Part shown: positions 10,682-23,576 of the stretch, piece by piece
How positions within the stretch are numbered: the first letter of the stretch is position 1
How the letters are laid out: every line of letters begins with the position of its first letter
NCBI GenBank assembly: GCA_944472135.2
Contig: OX235264.1
Location: 82,532,319 to 82,596,318 of the forward strand
DNA from: Trichobilharzia regenti
Taxonomy: Eukaryota > Platyhelminthes > Trematoda > Strigeidida > Schistosomatidae
Length of the DNA stretch: 64,000 nucleotides
Reading direction: 5' to 3'
Notes under the pieces: generated by a model
What the model was told of the DNA's origin: nothing
The model's input: the letters and a program-made list of their open reading frames with translations, nothing else
Databases searched by the model: none
Translations under genes and position numbers: made by a program

Positions 10682-13600
10682 CCTGATCTGATCACGAAGA
10701 TGGTAACAATTGAAAACTGTGGAACTAAGATGAAACAATTAATATAAACTTCTTATCTTCCAATAATTTTCAACTTAATATGTATTGATGACATAATTCT
10801 ATCTTGAAAGTAATTGCTTATTTACTAGCCCATTAACTTAGTTTCAGTTTCTACAACCACTTTTTTGAATTTTTAGTAGTGACTAATCTCCTCTTACTCT
10901 ATTTATAATTCGGTTCTTTGTTAGGCGTGTGATAATTTGAACCTCACTGATTCATCCTCATATGACTAAACCACTGTGATTTTGTTGAAATGGTTATTCA
11001 TAGATAAGTTAGAAAAACCAGATTACCCTCTAACCTAGATCTTATCTTGAAAAATTGATTATTTTCGTCTCATTAATTTCTACAATTATGTCATCCTAAC
11101 CCTTGTTAATCCTAAAATCACTATTGGACCACTCATTTTTTCTAAATGACCAATCAAAATTGGACACCGATGAGTTAATATAATGAAGGGATTTCAAGGA
11201 GTATATAAATTGATGAGTAAAAATCAACCAGTCGAAATATGAATCAAGTTTCATGTGGTTCGAACATTTGGCGCTTAGTGAAATGTCACCTCTAGTATTA
11301 AAATCAAAGAGGTGGCATTTACTAAGAGCGCGAATGTATCGATTCATAGACATCATTATGAAAGTTTAATGGATATGACAAGGAAATATTTCATAGCGCA
11401 CTTCAAGGTTTTGTTGTATTTAGCCATCACTGAAAGACTGAGTGAGTTAATTTTCCTGATTAATGTTCTTGTTAATCTTTTCCATGTTTACCACTATATT
11501 TCTGACTATTATATGGTAGGAACCACTTATCATAGTATGAGAGGCGGTCATGTTTTTATATTTAGTATATTTAGTGACAACCTATGTAGTAACTCCATCA
11601 ATTTGTTTATATTTAGGATTCAGAGAGAGTTGTAGAGAGTTAAGGCACAATTTAATGAACCTATGATAAGCCGTTAATTCACTTTTTGAAGACATTAGAT
11701 AGTTATAACTTCGATGCTTGATGCCAAAGCGCTATATCCTGTAGTACTACGTTGCTCTTCAGCAAAACGGTAAAATTTCACCAAAAGGAACTAGGGAAAT
11801 GTTTTAAAATATAACCAATGTGCTGAACAGTAGGCTGATGGAAGTATCACTTACGGAAAGATATCATCCTTAGTGATTAACACACCAGGGAGTCTCAAGA
11901 TGGCTTAAGTAGTATGGTTGTTGGTTATGAGGACTGTTTTGGAACAGTAGTAAGTTTCTGCTCAAAAATAAAATGTCTCCACAGTAACATGCATATCTCT
12001 GAGGATTAGTTGATTAGGGTGTGAAAAGTGATGCCACTGCCCATGTATTTGCAAATAAGGTGATTAATTGACTGAGTTCCATCTTTACTAGTTTCCCTAT
12101 AGAAATCTTTGTCTCTTAGTTCGTTGTCATTTTTGTTATTCTGGGGGCTATCTCTAATATTCATTCTTTTTGACAAAACTTTCATGTATACATGAAACAT
12201 TATTTCTTGAATTTGTAGGGAATCCCGGAAATTCGTGAATTCAAATCAGTCAGTTCATCCTCAACGATCAATTTAATCGTTTGTACTGATGGAGATCAGA
12301 GAAGGTCCCTTTTCGGGCAATTGGAATTTCAAAGGATAAACGAGTGGTTGCTAAAATATGATGTGACTGTGTAGATTAATTTTTTCTCATTGATGTCGTT
12401 AACTAAATATATGCTTGGACAGTGTTGCTTTCTTCCGTCATTAGTTCGCGTGGTATTATGAGAAACGTGGTCACTTGGTTAGGGTGTCTCTGACAGCCTT
12501 TGGAACTAGTTTCGTTGCTAAAAATAGGATGGCGTAATGATCAGTAAACATTTGTTCCATCTTTTTACTTCAGTTCTGCGTCTTTTTGATCTCCGATTTT
12601 CTACTTTGCACGTACTATTAGGTCAACGAAAGGTGAGAAATAACTTGTGCGCTAATACAAAGCTTTAGGTGGGATATATAAATTTTTCTATAGGAATTAT
12701 TTCGCGTACTATAACTGCTGTAATGTGCTAGGTTATACGTAAGAATTACAATTTCAGTTGTCATCATGATTTCAATATGTGTACTACCAGTTGGTGTAAG
12801 TCATTGAAAGGCACTCATAACCACCAGTAACGCTCGCTGCAAATCGCAGTGATCTAAACGGTACGGTATTTCCTTTTTTTGATTTTACTTAATAAGTGTC
12901 ACTTCGATCTGGTTAGCAAGTACAACTTTTTGTGGTACGTGGATTACCAATCGGCGGTAGTCGGCTGTGATCACTATATGTATTGTAAGCTGAGTGAATA
13001 ATTTTCGACGGAAACCATTGAGTTCTTACGCTTAGGTGTATCGTGAATAGCGAATTTGATTGATTTATTGTCTTATTTTAAAAGTTACTTTAGCAGAAAA
13101 CTATGCTACTAAGCATGAAAAATCGACTGGAGCTGGGAAATTAGAAGGAAAATCGGCGTTAAGAGATAGGACTAATAAATCAAACTAATAATACGATTTA
13201 CAATGATATCAAGGTGAAATATGAAACAAAACATGAGTTATTAGTGGAGCAGGTGTTATTTAAAGGAAGACTGATTGGCAGGATTACGAACTACACTTTG
13301 TTTATAAGTTGCCGCAGAATTATGAAACTAAAGTACACTTAGCATTCCGTCAACACAGACAAATACTAAAACTGTTATTTTTAATGAATAAATTTTAGAA
13401 TTCATTAGATGCCTAAGGTGGATTTGAATTCGCTTCCTTCTAAACTACAAAACTATGTCGTCGACGTCTCATTAGCTGCATACAGCCGAAAGTAATTATT
13501 AAGTTTGTGTACAGAACAATTTCAAAACACTCGTATATGCGGCATGATGTCAGCTGACAAGAGGTTCCAAAATTCATGGGTAGTGCTGTAAAATGGCACC

Positions 13601-13959
13601 TGTATAACTTATACACAGAACGTTCAAGTTTATGCAAAACTTAAATGCTCGAATACGCTGCCTAAGGAGTCTCGTAATGGAAACAAGAGGTGAATAAGAT
13701 GATGAGTAACTAACCAAAACATTGAGTTCACCTGAAATCCTAGAAACAAAAGATAAACAAAGTTACATTACAGCGAAATGAGACAGGTTAATAATGTCAA
13801 AGATCACGTAATCAAATGAGAAGGGTAATAGATACATCGACATTGTTAAACAAGGCCTCATTTCACCATCCTTAAATTCCAAAATCGTGTTAGAAATGCT
13901 TCTGGTCACAAGCCAAATCTCTAAACTATTTAGAAGCACTGAGCTAACGTAAACAGCAA
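10682..13959. other. No gene seen; one short hairpin
   Basis: More than 3 kb of AT-rich DNA without a coding or repeat family that I recognise. The one clear structure is a hairpin at 11272-11330: a 22-base arm, CGCTTAGTGAAATGTCACC and on, is answered in reverse by GGTGGCATTTACTAAGAGCG across a 14-base loop with a few mismatches. Confidence 0.5.
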
Positions 13960-14815
13960 AGAAAGAGATGAGAAAGAGAAGTATCCAACAGTTGAAAAGA
14001 AGAAAGTGTTCATTTGCCTCCCATACAAAGGAGAAACAGTATCGCAAAAGATTGAAAAGAGGATGAAGGGAGCGATAAAGAGATGCTTCCCTGCAGCCAA
14101 TCTGGTCACACTATACAGTACTACATAAGGAAATCGAAACTGGATAAGTACCCTTCTGATGTTACCTCCAACTGCACTTAACATGTACCTGTGGCAGCAA
14201 GTACATTGGAAGAACAGAAAGAAAGGCTTCTATCCGGTTTTCAGGGCATATACCAAGAAACCAAACAGACACCTTGTGGATACGGGTCATCTTGTTAAGA
14301 TTTCCAAATCCTTCAAAATATTAAACATACAAAGGACAGCGAATCTACTATGGCTTACTAAAGCAATTGGAATCAAACGTCATAGACCAAACTTATGCAT
14401 ATAGAAAGAGAGTGTGGTTAATCTCTCACTCCCTTGGTAACCATATCACTCTCATTACACTGATTAGTCATACACACTAGTGGGCTCAACTCACTAAGCA
14501 AGTTTTCAAACTGATGAACTTAGACCTTCTTGAGTTGCCATGTTGACACTGTTTATTAGATTTTTTCTGTCTTCTCTCACCCACCTTTTTTCTTTCTTTT
14601 TTTCATAGTTTGACAGTATATAAACTGATAGTAACTTAAACGATAAATTATAATACTTATATTCCAGATGCGTTCACCTTATAATGTTTCCTCTATTACC
14701 TTTCAAACAATGAAGTATGAAATGTTATCATTTATAACCATTGTAAATTCAGGTAGTTTGCAGTTGGCTGATGAGAACCTGTGAAATAGAATGATATCAT
14801 TTTATACTGCAAATC
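13960..14815 (+). mobile_element. Penelope-like element, endonuclease and 3' end
   Basis: The linker before the endonuclease is visible at 14000-14110 (frame with KVFICLPYKGE and a block AIKRCFPAANLVTLYST), then GIY-YIG at about 14185-14260 (CGSKYIGRTERK). Stops and a frame change break the coding part. The non-coding 3' end runs to about 14815 and finishes with a hammerhead-like motif. It is related to the copy at 1-948 but not identical. Confidence 0.65.
14757..14813 (+). ncRNA. Hammerhead-like ribozyme motif in the PLE 3' end
   Basis: The conserved core is present: CTGATGAG at 14768-14775 and GAAA at 14783-14786. Stem III can form as ATA/TAT around a GAATGA loop, ending in the cleavage triplet ATC at 14796-14798. 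The outer part of stem I is an 8-bp perfect match (14757-14764 with 14806-14813). Stem II is very short (one G-U pair next to the core) and the inner part of stem I is unpaired. Activity is therefore doubtful. Hammerheads at PLE ends are known. Confidence 0.45.
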
Positions 14816-15544
14816 TGGTCTTTCTTTCGCTATCGAAATTTATCAAGGGAACCAAATGTATTAAATTTTTAAAAAGACGCTTTCATGTGACTATGTATCT
14901 GATAGGCATAGTTTGGAATATTCGATAAATAAAAGTCAAATCAAATGACATGGCACTGATTACAGTAAGTGGTAAGGATAATTACTTGATATTAATAGTG
15001 GGTGAAATAAATTTGGTGTAATCCTTCATACAGCTGAGCAAATATTTCTAAGTCTGTGGTGTGTAATTAATTAATTTTGATAATGAAAACAAAACAGGTA
15101 GATCAGCGAAGAGTCTTTTTTCGGCAAATTTATTTTCTTAGCTGTACAATCGCAAGTACGTATATGTGTTATTTTGTATGTATGCGTACGTTAAGTTTGT
15201 CAAACAAAATTACAATTGGTTATGGTTATTTTAACTAAACAGGTGAAGGTTGGTAATACAAGTCAAGAAAATTAGGTGTTAATGAAACTTGGGTAGTAAC
15301 AAAGGTGATGAGTTGTCACAAACAGTTGTTAAAAGAAGTTATGTAATAATAATATGAATAGTTTGATGAGTGAGTTTTACTCAGGATGCACATAGGAACA
15401 AAGTAGATAATACGAAATTACGTAAGAGTTCTAAATGAATACAAGAATTGTAAGCAGTTAAAGAACAGGCAAAGAAACAAAATTAAGTCATCAAAATCAA
15501 AAATACTCAAATCAAATAAAAAAAAGTTGTTACCATGACAGTAG
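14816..15544. other. No gene seen
   Basis: AT-rich DNA. The region 15440-15540 has an A-rich run before the PLE tail that follows; it could be that element's 3' non-coding part on the minus strand. Confidence 0.4.
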
Positions 15545-15780
15545 AAGTGGTTGAGTAATCTTCTTTTGTATGCACAGCTCCGGCTTTTCTTTGTGAATGG
15601 CCAGAGTTTCAGAGATACAAAGAAGACGAAACCGTATTGCCTTTGATAGGTTATTCTTGACTCTGTAGATTACTTTGAAGGAGGCGTTTGTTGTAATGGA
15701 ATGATCAGTGCTAACCAGGTGATAAGTTGCCCAGCTTCCTTCCTTCCTTGATAATGATTAAATACCTCATCTTCTGTTTA
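15545..15780 (-). pseudogene. PLE C-terminal fragment
   Basis: The bases (GCACAGCTCCGGCTTTTC, GCCAGAGTTTCAGAGATAC and on) match, piece by piece, the C-terminal PLE region at 43370-43560 on the same strand. Read on the minus strand it is the part after GIY-YIG. No open frame of useful length remains. Confidence 0.5.
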
Positions 15781-15984
15781 TATTAGCTGATTTCTGCATA
15801 AAAATGATTCTGTATAATTTTAAAGTGATAATCATGTGAACTAATTATAGCATAAGTTAATTTTACTATGATTATTATGAATTCGATCATGTGAATTTCT
15901 ATTTTGAACCAGAATCAGTTTTTAAATGCTTTAGGTATTATTCATCACTAAATATTTTTCTGTAGTCTAAACTCCTTAAGAAGA

Positions 15985-17500
15985 ATTCCAAGTTAGTTTG
16001 TTTATTAGATATATAACACAATGAAACAGTATCATTAACTGGATGACGTTTCGAACACAATTTATTGTTCATACTCCATTATGCTCATAATCATGTCAAC
16101 TTGATATGATATGGAGTTATACTCTAACACAGTGCCTAAGTTTTATACTTATATCAATAATTATTGTTCATAGTCATATCATTTATAATCACACGACTTC
16201 AAAATTTCAGTCTTATAGTTTTCTTTGTTCTTCCCTATTTGTCGCCGTTGCGTGAATAGAATTTGCCAGATATCTGGGACAGATGTTGAATCATTCCTAT
16301 TACACCTGTTTGCAGTTGATTCGATAAACAAAGCTTCCGTTATCAATCTCTCCCTCCATCCTGTTATATTAGATTTCAAAAGTGTCATCTTATCCCATCC
16401 TATTGTATGGTTGTGCGTAATTGCATGTAGTGAGTGCTGAACTATTCTCTAGATTTCTTAGCTTATTCGGGTCAACTAATCTAGATTTTGCTAGGTTTTT
16501 GTGCTCCGCTTGTCTGACTGCACCTGTTCTACTACTTTGACCTATGTATTTGACCTGGCAATCATTCCAACAGGGTATTAGATAAATTTAACTGTTTTGT
16601 TTAATGGGCTCCACAGAATCCTTTAACTGAATCGATTTGCCTCTAAGCGGGTTTGAATACCACTTTTACTCCAGCAGTATAAATAATTCTGTTTACAATT
16701 TCTGAGATTCCTACTTTGTATGGAGAATTTAATTTCCTTATTGTTGACGCTGCCATCATCTTGTGCATGTTTGTCATGCATGCTGTCATTATTATTATTA
16801 ATTTTATTTTTACACTTTCCTACATACTTCTTGATCAATTTATCAGGGTAATTATTAAGTTTTAAAGCTTTTCTTATTTGCCTCCCTTCTTGTCTTAGAT
16901 TTTCCTTGGTACTACTTAGTTTTCATGCCCTGTTACTTAAACATTTCAGCACTCCTAATTTTGCTCACAAAGGCTGGGATGATCGGAAGTCAAAATATCT
17001 GTTTGAATATGTGGGTTTTCTGTAAGCACCAGTGTTTAACTTCCCATCTTTTTCCCTTTATACGCTGCAACCTAACACAGGAAGCTCCCCTTCCTTACTT
17101 TCCAATTCATAAGTGAATTGAATCGCCTCCACCTTTGAGTTAATGTGTTCGAAAAATCTATCTATATCTTGTGCTCTAAGTACAGTGAATGTGTTATCTA
17201 CATAGCTCTACCATACTTTCGAAGTGAGTCTGAACGTTTCAATCGCTATGTTCTCCAACCTATCCATGAATATATCTGCTACAACCGGAGATATTCATGA
17301 CCCCATGGCAACTCCCTCAGTTTGATTGTACATTTTCCCTTGGAATTTAAATACTGTGGAAGTCAGGCATACCTGCATTCCCAGCATTATATCCTCAAGT
17401 GGCACTTTCGTTCTAAGTTCAAGTTCTTGTTCAGAAATGAGTTCGTTTCTGACTGCCTCTATAGCAATATTTAAGAAGAACAAAAAATTAAACGATTTTT
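15985..17500 (-). mobile_element. Penelope-like element, RT palm to 3' end
   Basis: Read on the minus strand from 17500: FKFQGKMYNQTEGVAMGS (palm motif before the catalytic box, about 17290-17350), then a block with SYVDNTFTVL (about 17160-17200), where active copies have YVDD, so the second catalytic Asp is Asn here. A charged, asparagine-rich linker follows (about 16650-16840). GIY-YIG is at about 16490-16560 (VKYIGQSSRTGAVRQAEHKN). The 3' end (15985-16160) carries TTCGAAACGTCATCC, the same terminal motif as in the palindromes at 37921-38345 and the PLE at 50725. Stops interrupt the frame. Confidence 0.75.
17295..17483 (-). pseudogene. PLE reverse transcriptase palm fragment
   Basis: A 62-residue open piece with EGVAMGS, the Penelope form of reverse transcriptase motif B. 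The frame stops right after this motif and resumes downstream with YVDN. The Asp-to-Asn change at the catalytic site shows the copy is dead. Confidence 0.6.
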
Positions 17501-17810
17501 TGACACATTTTTGTCCTATACTGAAACTTTAGGGTTATTTTTCTTAAAAATCAGCGATGTTCAAACCAGATTAACGTAACACTGAATTGCATTAACAGAA
17601 TAGGAGACAATGTTCAGTAGTTAATGAGATCAGTTTCAAAATGAACGAAGATGTAGTACGATATTTAAATCATTCTCATATGTATTTTAGATTTTCCCTT
17701 CGATTGACTGGACTGAAGTGCTCGGTCTCAGGTTGATATGTCGGCTTCTTGTGCAAATGCTTCGATGATGTCTGGGCATGTAATTAAAATTTAATTGGTG
17801 GATGTTGACG

Positions 17811-17870
17811 AGCAGTGGAATCCAGGATGCGCATTTCATCCTATGTGGGACTCGTCAGTTGGATGCACCA
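17811..17870 (-). ncRNA. Hammerhead ribozyme, core intact
   Basis: On the minus strand the core CTGACGAG and GAAA are intact. Stem II pairs with one G-U wobble next to the core. Stem III is ATG/CAT around CG, and the cleavage triplet is ATC. The stem I pair next to the cleavage site is an A-C mismatch, which should weaken it. Confidence 0.6.
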
Positions 17871-18047
17871 AGCATTTCGGTCCAGTCAATCGCAAGAAAA
17901 TCTAAAATTCAACTAAATAATTAATATGACCCGTTGAACGAGAGGTGACTCTCGTGGCCCAAGTGGTCTAGTGGATAACGTTTTGGCGTTTGAAACTATG
18001 GGCACTGGGTTTGAGCCCCGGTGGGAATATCATCACCCACTGAGGAA

Positions 18048-18110
18048 TGCAAGTTCATCCAGACGACGAGTCCTAGATAGGACGAAATGCGCATTCTGGA
18101 TTCCACTGCT
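18048..18110 (+). ncRNA. Hammerhead ribozyme, damaged core
   Basis: The fold is recognisable: stem I strands ATCCAG and CTGGAT, stem II TCC/GGA, GAAA and stem III ATG/CAT. The core box is ACGACGAG instead of CTGACGAG, which changes two invariant bases. The cleavage triplet is ATT. Probably inactive. Confidence 0.55.
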
Positions 18111-18150
18111 ATTCACCATCCACCAATTGCATTCTTATAAGGCTAACGAA

Positions 18151-18559
18151 CAACATTTCATCTATTATGTTTTGTGCTACTTATGAGTAGTATAAATAGA
18201 TTTCTCGTTTAAATAGCAGCTAACGCTGTCAGCAATAGGGAAAAAAATCGTTTCAAGTACAAAATATAATCTAGGGAGCATTTTAAATTTGGCAACCATG
18301 TATCTCATATACAAGAAGCAAATTTCGAATGAAAGAACTTATTTAAATGTTTTCTTCGCTATTTTTTTGGTAATTATTACACTAAGAGTCAATCATACCC
18401 TTAAAAGTTATACTTCTGAATCATTAGTGAATGGTATTTATCTGAAGCAGGTATATTTTTTATTACTCTTGAAAAGATGAAGTTTGTTTTTGAATATATT
18501 CTCTAGAAAAATGATAAATAAAAGGTACTAAGTCTCATTTTATCTCCGATAGATTTGAA
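18151..18559. other. No gene seen
   Basis: AT-rich DNA between the composite SINE and a PLE relic. No motif recognised. Confidence 0.45.
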
Positions 18560-19035
18560 AAGGCTCCAACGTAAAGTTCACTTCAATGGAGACTTGTTGA
18601 CATCAATACTAAAAAACCATTTGTCCTGTTTATTGAAGAAAACCTGCTTCGTAGCTGAATTTTGACTAATTACCTCCACAAAACTGGTGATTCTTAAGAA
18701 TATAAAGGATAAGTTACCACTGCTTCCCTCATTAAGGTGCATCTATGAATTCATATGTTGCTGTGGAGTTAGGTTTGCTATCCAAACGTATCAATCAAAC
18801 ACATACCCTCATGGTTTCATAAAAAATTCCACCATAGCTTTATTCTGGAACCTCTGAACGCTTCTGGACACTGATAGAACCTGAAAATTAGCCTCTGAGT
18901 CATATACAGAGTACACAGAAATCTTTCCAAAAGAGTACGATTCAAACTTCTCCACACCACAAAAGCGACGGCAATCCACATGTTAATTCCTGAACTCTCA
19001 ACACAGAAGTCTATTCAGTCACTGAACTTTCAATG
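18560..19035 (+). pseudogene. PLE GIY-YIG region, decayed
   Basis: The frame around 18690-18830 reads LPLLPSLRCIYEFICCCG then a block with a Y-P-H-G-F segment. This matches the LPxLPxxxCIYxFxCxCG approach to GIY-YIG seen in other PLE copies of this window. The Y-I-G core itself is lost. Tail-like residues continue to about 19030. Many stops. Confidence 0.5.
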
Positions 19036-20469
19036 AACTCAGTCTGTCTTAACACTTAATACGTAATTTTCGCCAATCCTAATGTTTTAACTTTTATTTA
19101 TTATAATATTTTCCTTCCTCCCACCTGGACTATTCCATTTCTACTCCTTACGACACTGATCTTGACTTTACTCAATCTTGTCAGTTAAATTACATCACAA
19201 AATTTATTCAATTTTATTTATTTTCTACCCGAATAAGGCTTTCTCTATCGAGTAATTGTAATCTAAACCTTTTAATTTTAGCAACACATCTTTGGAAACA
19301 TTCCCTGCATATACAAGTTTACATCTTGAGAATGGTGTCGCTGAGAAGAATAAGTCTTTCCTGAGCTCCCTCCTTTTATATAAATTAATGAGGATTTTAA
19401 GGTCACATAAAAATTTCTTCTAAAATAGAAGTTTTTTGAAGTCAGTTTCAGTATGTTGAATATGATATTCTCATAAAAGAATACTTCTGTATGAAGTTAC
19501 AGTAGTGAGTTGGGCTTCAGATATATAGAAATCTGAAAGAAAAGACTGTTAGAAAACACTGCATTTAATAACTTTTGCTTTGTTCATTGATTTTTTAAAT
19601 ACTCATTAGACAAAACTATTTTTGATATCACAATATCTAATTATGTTAGGTTACACAGAATTTACTTTATTTATTGTTTAATATTTTGACCAGCTTTGTG
19701 TTGCTTAATGGCTTCAAATATTCTAAAGTCCATTCTTAATTACTTATAAAAAACATTCGAAAATGTAATTTTTTTCATCATCGGTATCAGTATGTTTTAC
19801 AGAATGAGTACACGTATATTCGTTTTGTGCTTTCATCAATAAATTTCTTATCATTTTCAAATGCTAGTTTTCAGTGATATGATTATTTTTGAAGTTTGAT
19901 CTCGATAAGAAACCGATTACAGAACCAATGGAAAACAGGGAGAACTATGTAGCTATTTCATCCAAGTTTGGAAATAGTTCTAAGTGATACCAGTTTGTAA
20001 TCAAATGGGGAACCATTTTGTAGTCATCCAGTAGTCAATGTATTTACCTCACTGCCAGAAAAGCAGCTGAATTAGAAACTACCCTCTTGAGATATTCCTC
20101 AATAAAGCTGCAGAATACATATCTTCTATTGATTCACGTAGGCGGTTTATATATATATACTAGCTACCGGGAATCGTGAAATTCAGGTTCACAATGTCCC
20201 GTCATCTTACTCCTGCAAAATCTCATATCAAACCACAGTACATGATAGTGGGAAGCGATGTTGTATCACTTACCTTCGTGACCATATTATACTGTCCAGC
20301 ACCACATTTTAACGAACGCTTAGTAATATACAGTTAAGAAGACAATAGTCCAATGGCCATTCAAAGTATTTAGAAAGATTAAATCAAAATCCTTCTTTCT
20401 AACTTATGCTTTTTGATATCTTTTATGTATGAGCGTCTGTAATACTATTCGGCCGCCTACATCAGTCTT
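19036..20469. other. No gene seen
   Basis: AT-rich DNA with a short TATATATATA run at about 20150. No family recognised. Confidence 0.45.
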
Positions 20470-23400
20470 AGTAGAGCAGAGTTCATATTTGAAATCTGTT
20501 TAAAACACTTATCCAAGTTTAAATACGTCTTCATTTCAAACATCTATGTTACTCCTGGCTGTTCTGCCTCGGATCTATCTGATTTTCCCGATGAATTCAG
20601 TGAATTCGCCGTTACACATCTCGAAAACTCTTTATCAGTTGTCACAGGAGATTTCAATTTCTCCAACAGTTCTTGTCTCGAATCATTAGGTCATGTCAAT
20701 ATTGTTAAATTTCCTACTCGACTTGATAAAACACTGGATCTAGTATTTATTAATGATGCAGAATTATATGAAGCACGCAGACGTGCTCCTATCATGAACT
20801 CGGATCATTGTACTATTCGGATATTACCTAAGATATACAGCAGATCTCACTTTAATATCTCAAATCTGTCCAGAAAAACACAGCAAAGACGTTACTCACA
20901 GGAAAATGTGCTTAAACTAAGACGCATGTTAAATGACACAAACTGGGAACTTTTCACCGAACACACACTGGATGATACTTTTTCCAATCTGACTGACTAT
21001 CTTGAATTCTGCCTAGATGTTTGCTGTTCAAAACAGATACTTTTCAAAAGAACGGACCGTTTCTCTTCCCCCCATCTCAAAAAGCTTCGAAGAGAAAAAG
21101 AGAGACTGTACAAGACTAAGCATAAATATGGCCTTAGAAGGATAAACGTCCAAATTAAATCCGAAATCAAGAGGCTAAATGATATTTATAATCAAGGAAT
21201 ATTGTCTTGTAAAACTGCAGGAAATATGTGGAAGCTTTTTAGAGAAATTACAGGTTGCGGTAAGCATAATATTTGTGCTCCTTCTATTGATGTAAATACT
21301 CTAAATAAATCTTTTATTCGACCTCCTAATGTCCCTTTCAGCTTCAATGTAACTAATAACATGACCTCCAACTTTCAGAGTTTAAATACTTCTGATGTTC
21401 TTAGTTCTGATGTTCAGAGTCTAGGCCCTGATGGCATACCTGCCATTGTCCTAAGGAAATGTGCTGATATTTTAAGTAACCCACTTACAAACATTTTCAA
21501 TACTCCTTTTTCTAATAATGTTGTACCTTCTCTGTGGAAGATATTAAAATCATCCCTATACCCAAGTCTGGTTCTGGAAATAGCGTTAAGTTTAGACCAA
21601 TTGCTATTACCTCTCCTTTTTTGAAACTAATGGAGAAATTACTGCAACAAAAACTTGTTCCCTCCCTAAGCTTCTCAAATGATCCAAAGCAGTTTGCTTA
21701 CAAACAGGGTAGAAGTACTTTGGATGCTGCTGCTGTATTTCATCACAACATTGTATCCCCCTTAGACAAAGGGGCCAAGTATGTCCGTTGTACGTTCCTT
21801 GATTACACATCTGCTTTCGACTCCGTACCTAGAGGCCTTTTGTTAAACAAGCTTAGCCTTACACAAACTGAGTCCTGAGCTATCAACTGGCTGCACTCTT
21901 ACTTCTCTAATAGGATGCAGTACACGGTATATATTTGAGTATCTTCCTCTCCTTTGCTTACTGAAGCTGGAATTCATCAGGGTGCTGTTCTCTCTCCGTC
22001 TCCCTTTTCCTTCTTCGTACATGACTTACCTCTTTCAGACAAAATCAACTTCGTCAAATATGCAGATGACCTGACTGTTTCGCTTCCCGTTAAGTCTCAG
22101 TCAGACTGCTTCAAATTAAATAGCTTCCTGTCGGACATCAGTCAGTGGTCTAAACTAAATGGTCTAACGCTGAATCCCTCAAAATGCCAGACTATTGACT
22201 TCTCCTTTAGGCATAAACGAGATCTACAAACACTAGTAAGTACTCATGGAGCCTGTAGCATTGAGGGGACTAAAATTGAAACTAAGTCTAATGCAAAATA
22301 CCTCGGATTAGTTCTATCTTCCGACCTTACTCGGTCATCTCATATCCAAACGATTTCTAAGAAAGTGTTTCGTCTAACCTACTACATTAAGAAACTCAGA
22401 CTAACTGGAATCACCCAACCTCTGCTTTCACAGTTTATAAACTTTCGTATCTTACCTATTCTACTTCACTGCTCCCCGTTAGTCTTTGCTGGGCTACTGA
22501 AAAAGGACTATACTATCCTGAGAAGGATGTTGAAGGTAGTTAGTAGGACTAGTGGTGAAAACTCAGTCAGCTCGTCACTACATTAGTAGATAAGCACCTG
22601 AATACATGCGAAAAGTGGCCAAAAACCATACTCTGCGACTCCCAGCACCCCCTCTATTCCCGACTCTCTCCTTGTATCTATCTCATCAGGTAGAACCAGA
22701 AATCAGTATAAAATGATACATGCTCGTACAACCAAGTATAGGAAATCAACGATACCATATTTGGCCCGCGTTCTAAGTGACAGAGACAATGTTAATCGCG
22801 AAACCTATGACTTGCTTTGTTGATAACATAATTTTGGCCCTTTTATTTCCCCCTTATACTCTCTTGTTTGAACTCTATAGTGATCAACTTTCTTAAACAC
22901 ACTTAGCTACCTAAAATTACTATCATTGGCTTACTTTTTTATTCTTTATTCTATTCCTTCTTTTGTGTGTCTACTGGTTCCGACTATATTAACACTATGA
23001 GTATTACAAAATTGTCCTGCCTCTAACCTTCATGTAATATTAGTTTTGTGGTTGTTTTTTTGTTCAGCAATATTGACTCTTGGCTGTGAATGGCATTATT
23101 ACCATCTTATAAATTTTGTATTATGCAGGACTACTCACACTACCACTACAAACACCCCATTAGAGCTGATAATAAAAAAAACTGAAATGTTTATTTTATG
23201 ATTTCTTAGTGTTGTTTCAATCAATTAAATTAATCATCATGACGATAAACATTCTTAATATCATTTCATAACTTCTTGTATGATTATAGCATAAACTGTT
23301 CACCACGCGTAAACATATCATAGCTTGCATTACCCAATACTGAGATATTATTTATTATAGTTGTTTATTTTTTCTACTTGGTATATTTTGGTATTTTTTA

Positions 23401-23576
23401 AATCTTCGCTATTTTGTTTTCGTTGTTTTTTATTTTTATTTTTTGAAATACTCCTTTTAAATGTTTGATAAAATTAGATGCAATATTGTAGATATGCGCT
23501 GAAAATTCCACACTGTACCACTAGTACTGTTTCTGGAATAAAGCAGATTATTATTACTATTATTATTATTAAGACG
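20470..23576 (+). mobile_element. CR1/jockey-like non-LTR retrotransposon, 5'-truncated
   Basis: The copy holds the end of an AP-type endonuclease, a full reverse transcriptase region and a C-terminal tail to about 22830. A non-coding 3' part follows, ending in GGAATAAAGCAG and a (TTA)n run at about 23535-23575, which I take as the 3' end. 5' truncation is usual for this class. Compared with other relics here it is young: most motifs are intact and it has only a few frame breaks. Confidence 0.75.
20570..22830 (+). pseudogene. Non-LTR endonuclease and reverse transcriptase, broken
   Basis: Endonuclease motifs: VVTGDFNFSN (about 20640), LDLVFIND, and NSDHCTIRI with the catalytic SDH (20794-20820). 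Reverse transcriptase motifs: LGPDGIPAIVLRKC (about 21420), FRPIAITSPFLKLMEKLL (about 21595), FLDYTSAFDSVPR with the first catalytic Asp (about 21800), GIHQGAVLSPSPF (about 21970) and KYADDLTV (about 22055), so the active-site Asp pair is kept. The frame shifts near 21560 and is cut by stops near 21876 and 21937. The C-terminal end has a block IPYLARVLSDRDNVN. The element would nick DNA and copy its RNA at the nick; this copy cannot make one full protein. Confidence 0.75.

Larger units (their letters stand above)
17690..18150. mobile_element. Composite hammerhead SINE, copy 1
   Basis: The order is: a minus-strand SINE tail (17690-17790), a minus-strand hammerhead (17811-17870), a + strand tail piece (CGGTCCAGTCAATCG at about 17879), then a + strand tRNA-like head (about 17945-18025, B box GGTTTGAGCCCC) and a + strand hammerhead (18048-18110). 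The same order with the same junctions is seen at 26282-26723, so the inverted composite is one mobile unit. The family resembles the Sm-alpha SINE of schistosomes. Confidence 0.7.

Noticed and set aside
13763..14184. Two minus-strand hydrophobic frames that look like membrane proteins
   Set aside because: They are antisense to the + strand PLE linker and GIY-YIG region; A-rich sense sequence gives phenylalanine- and leucine-rich antisense frames.
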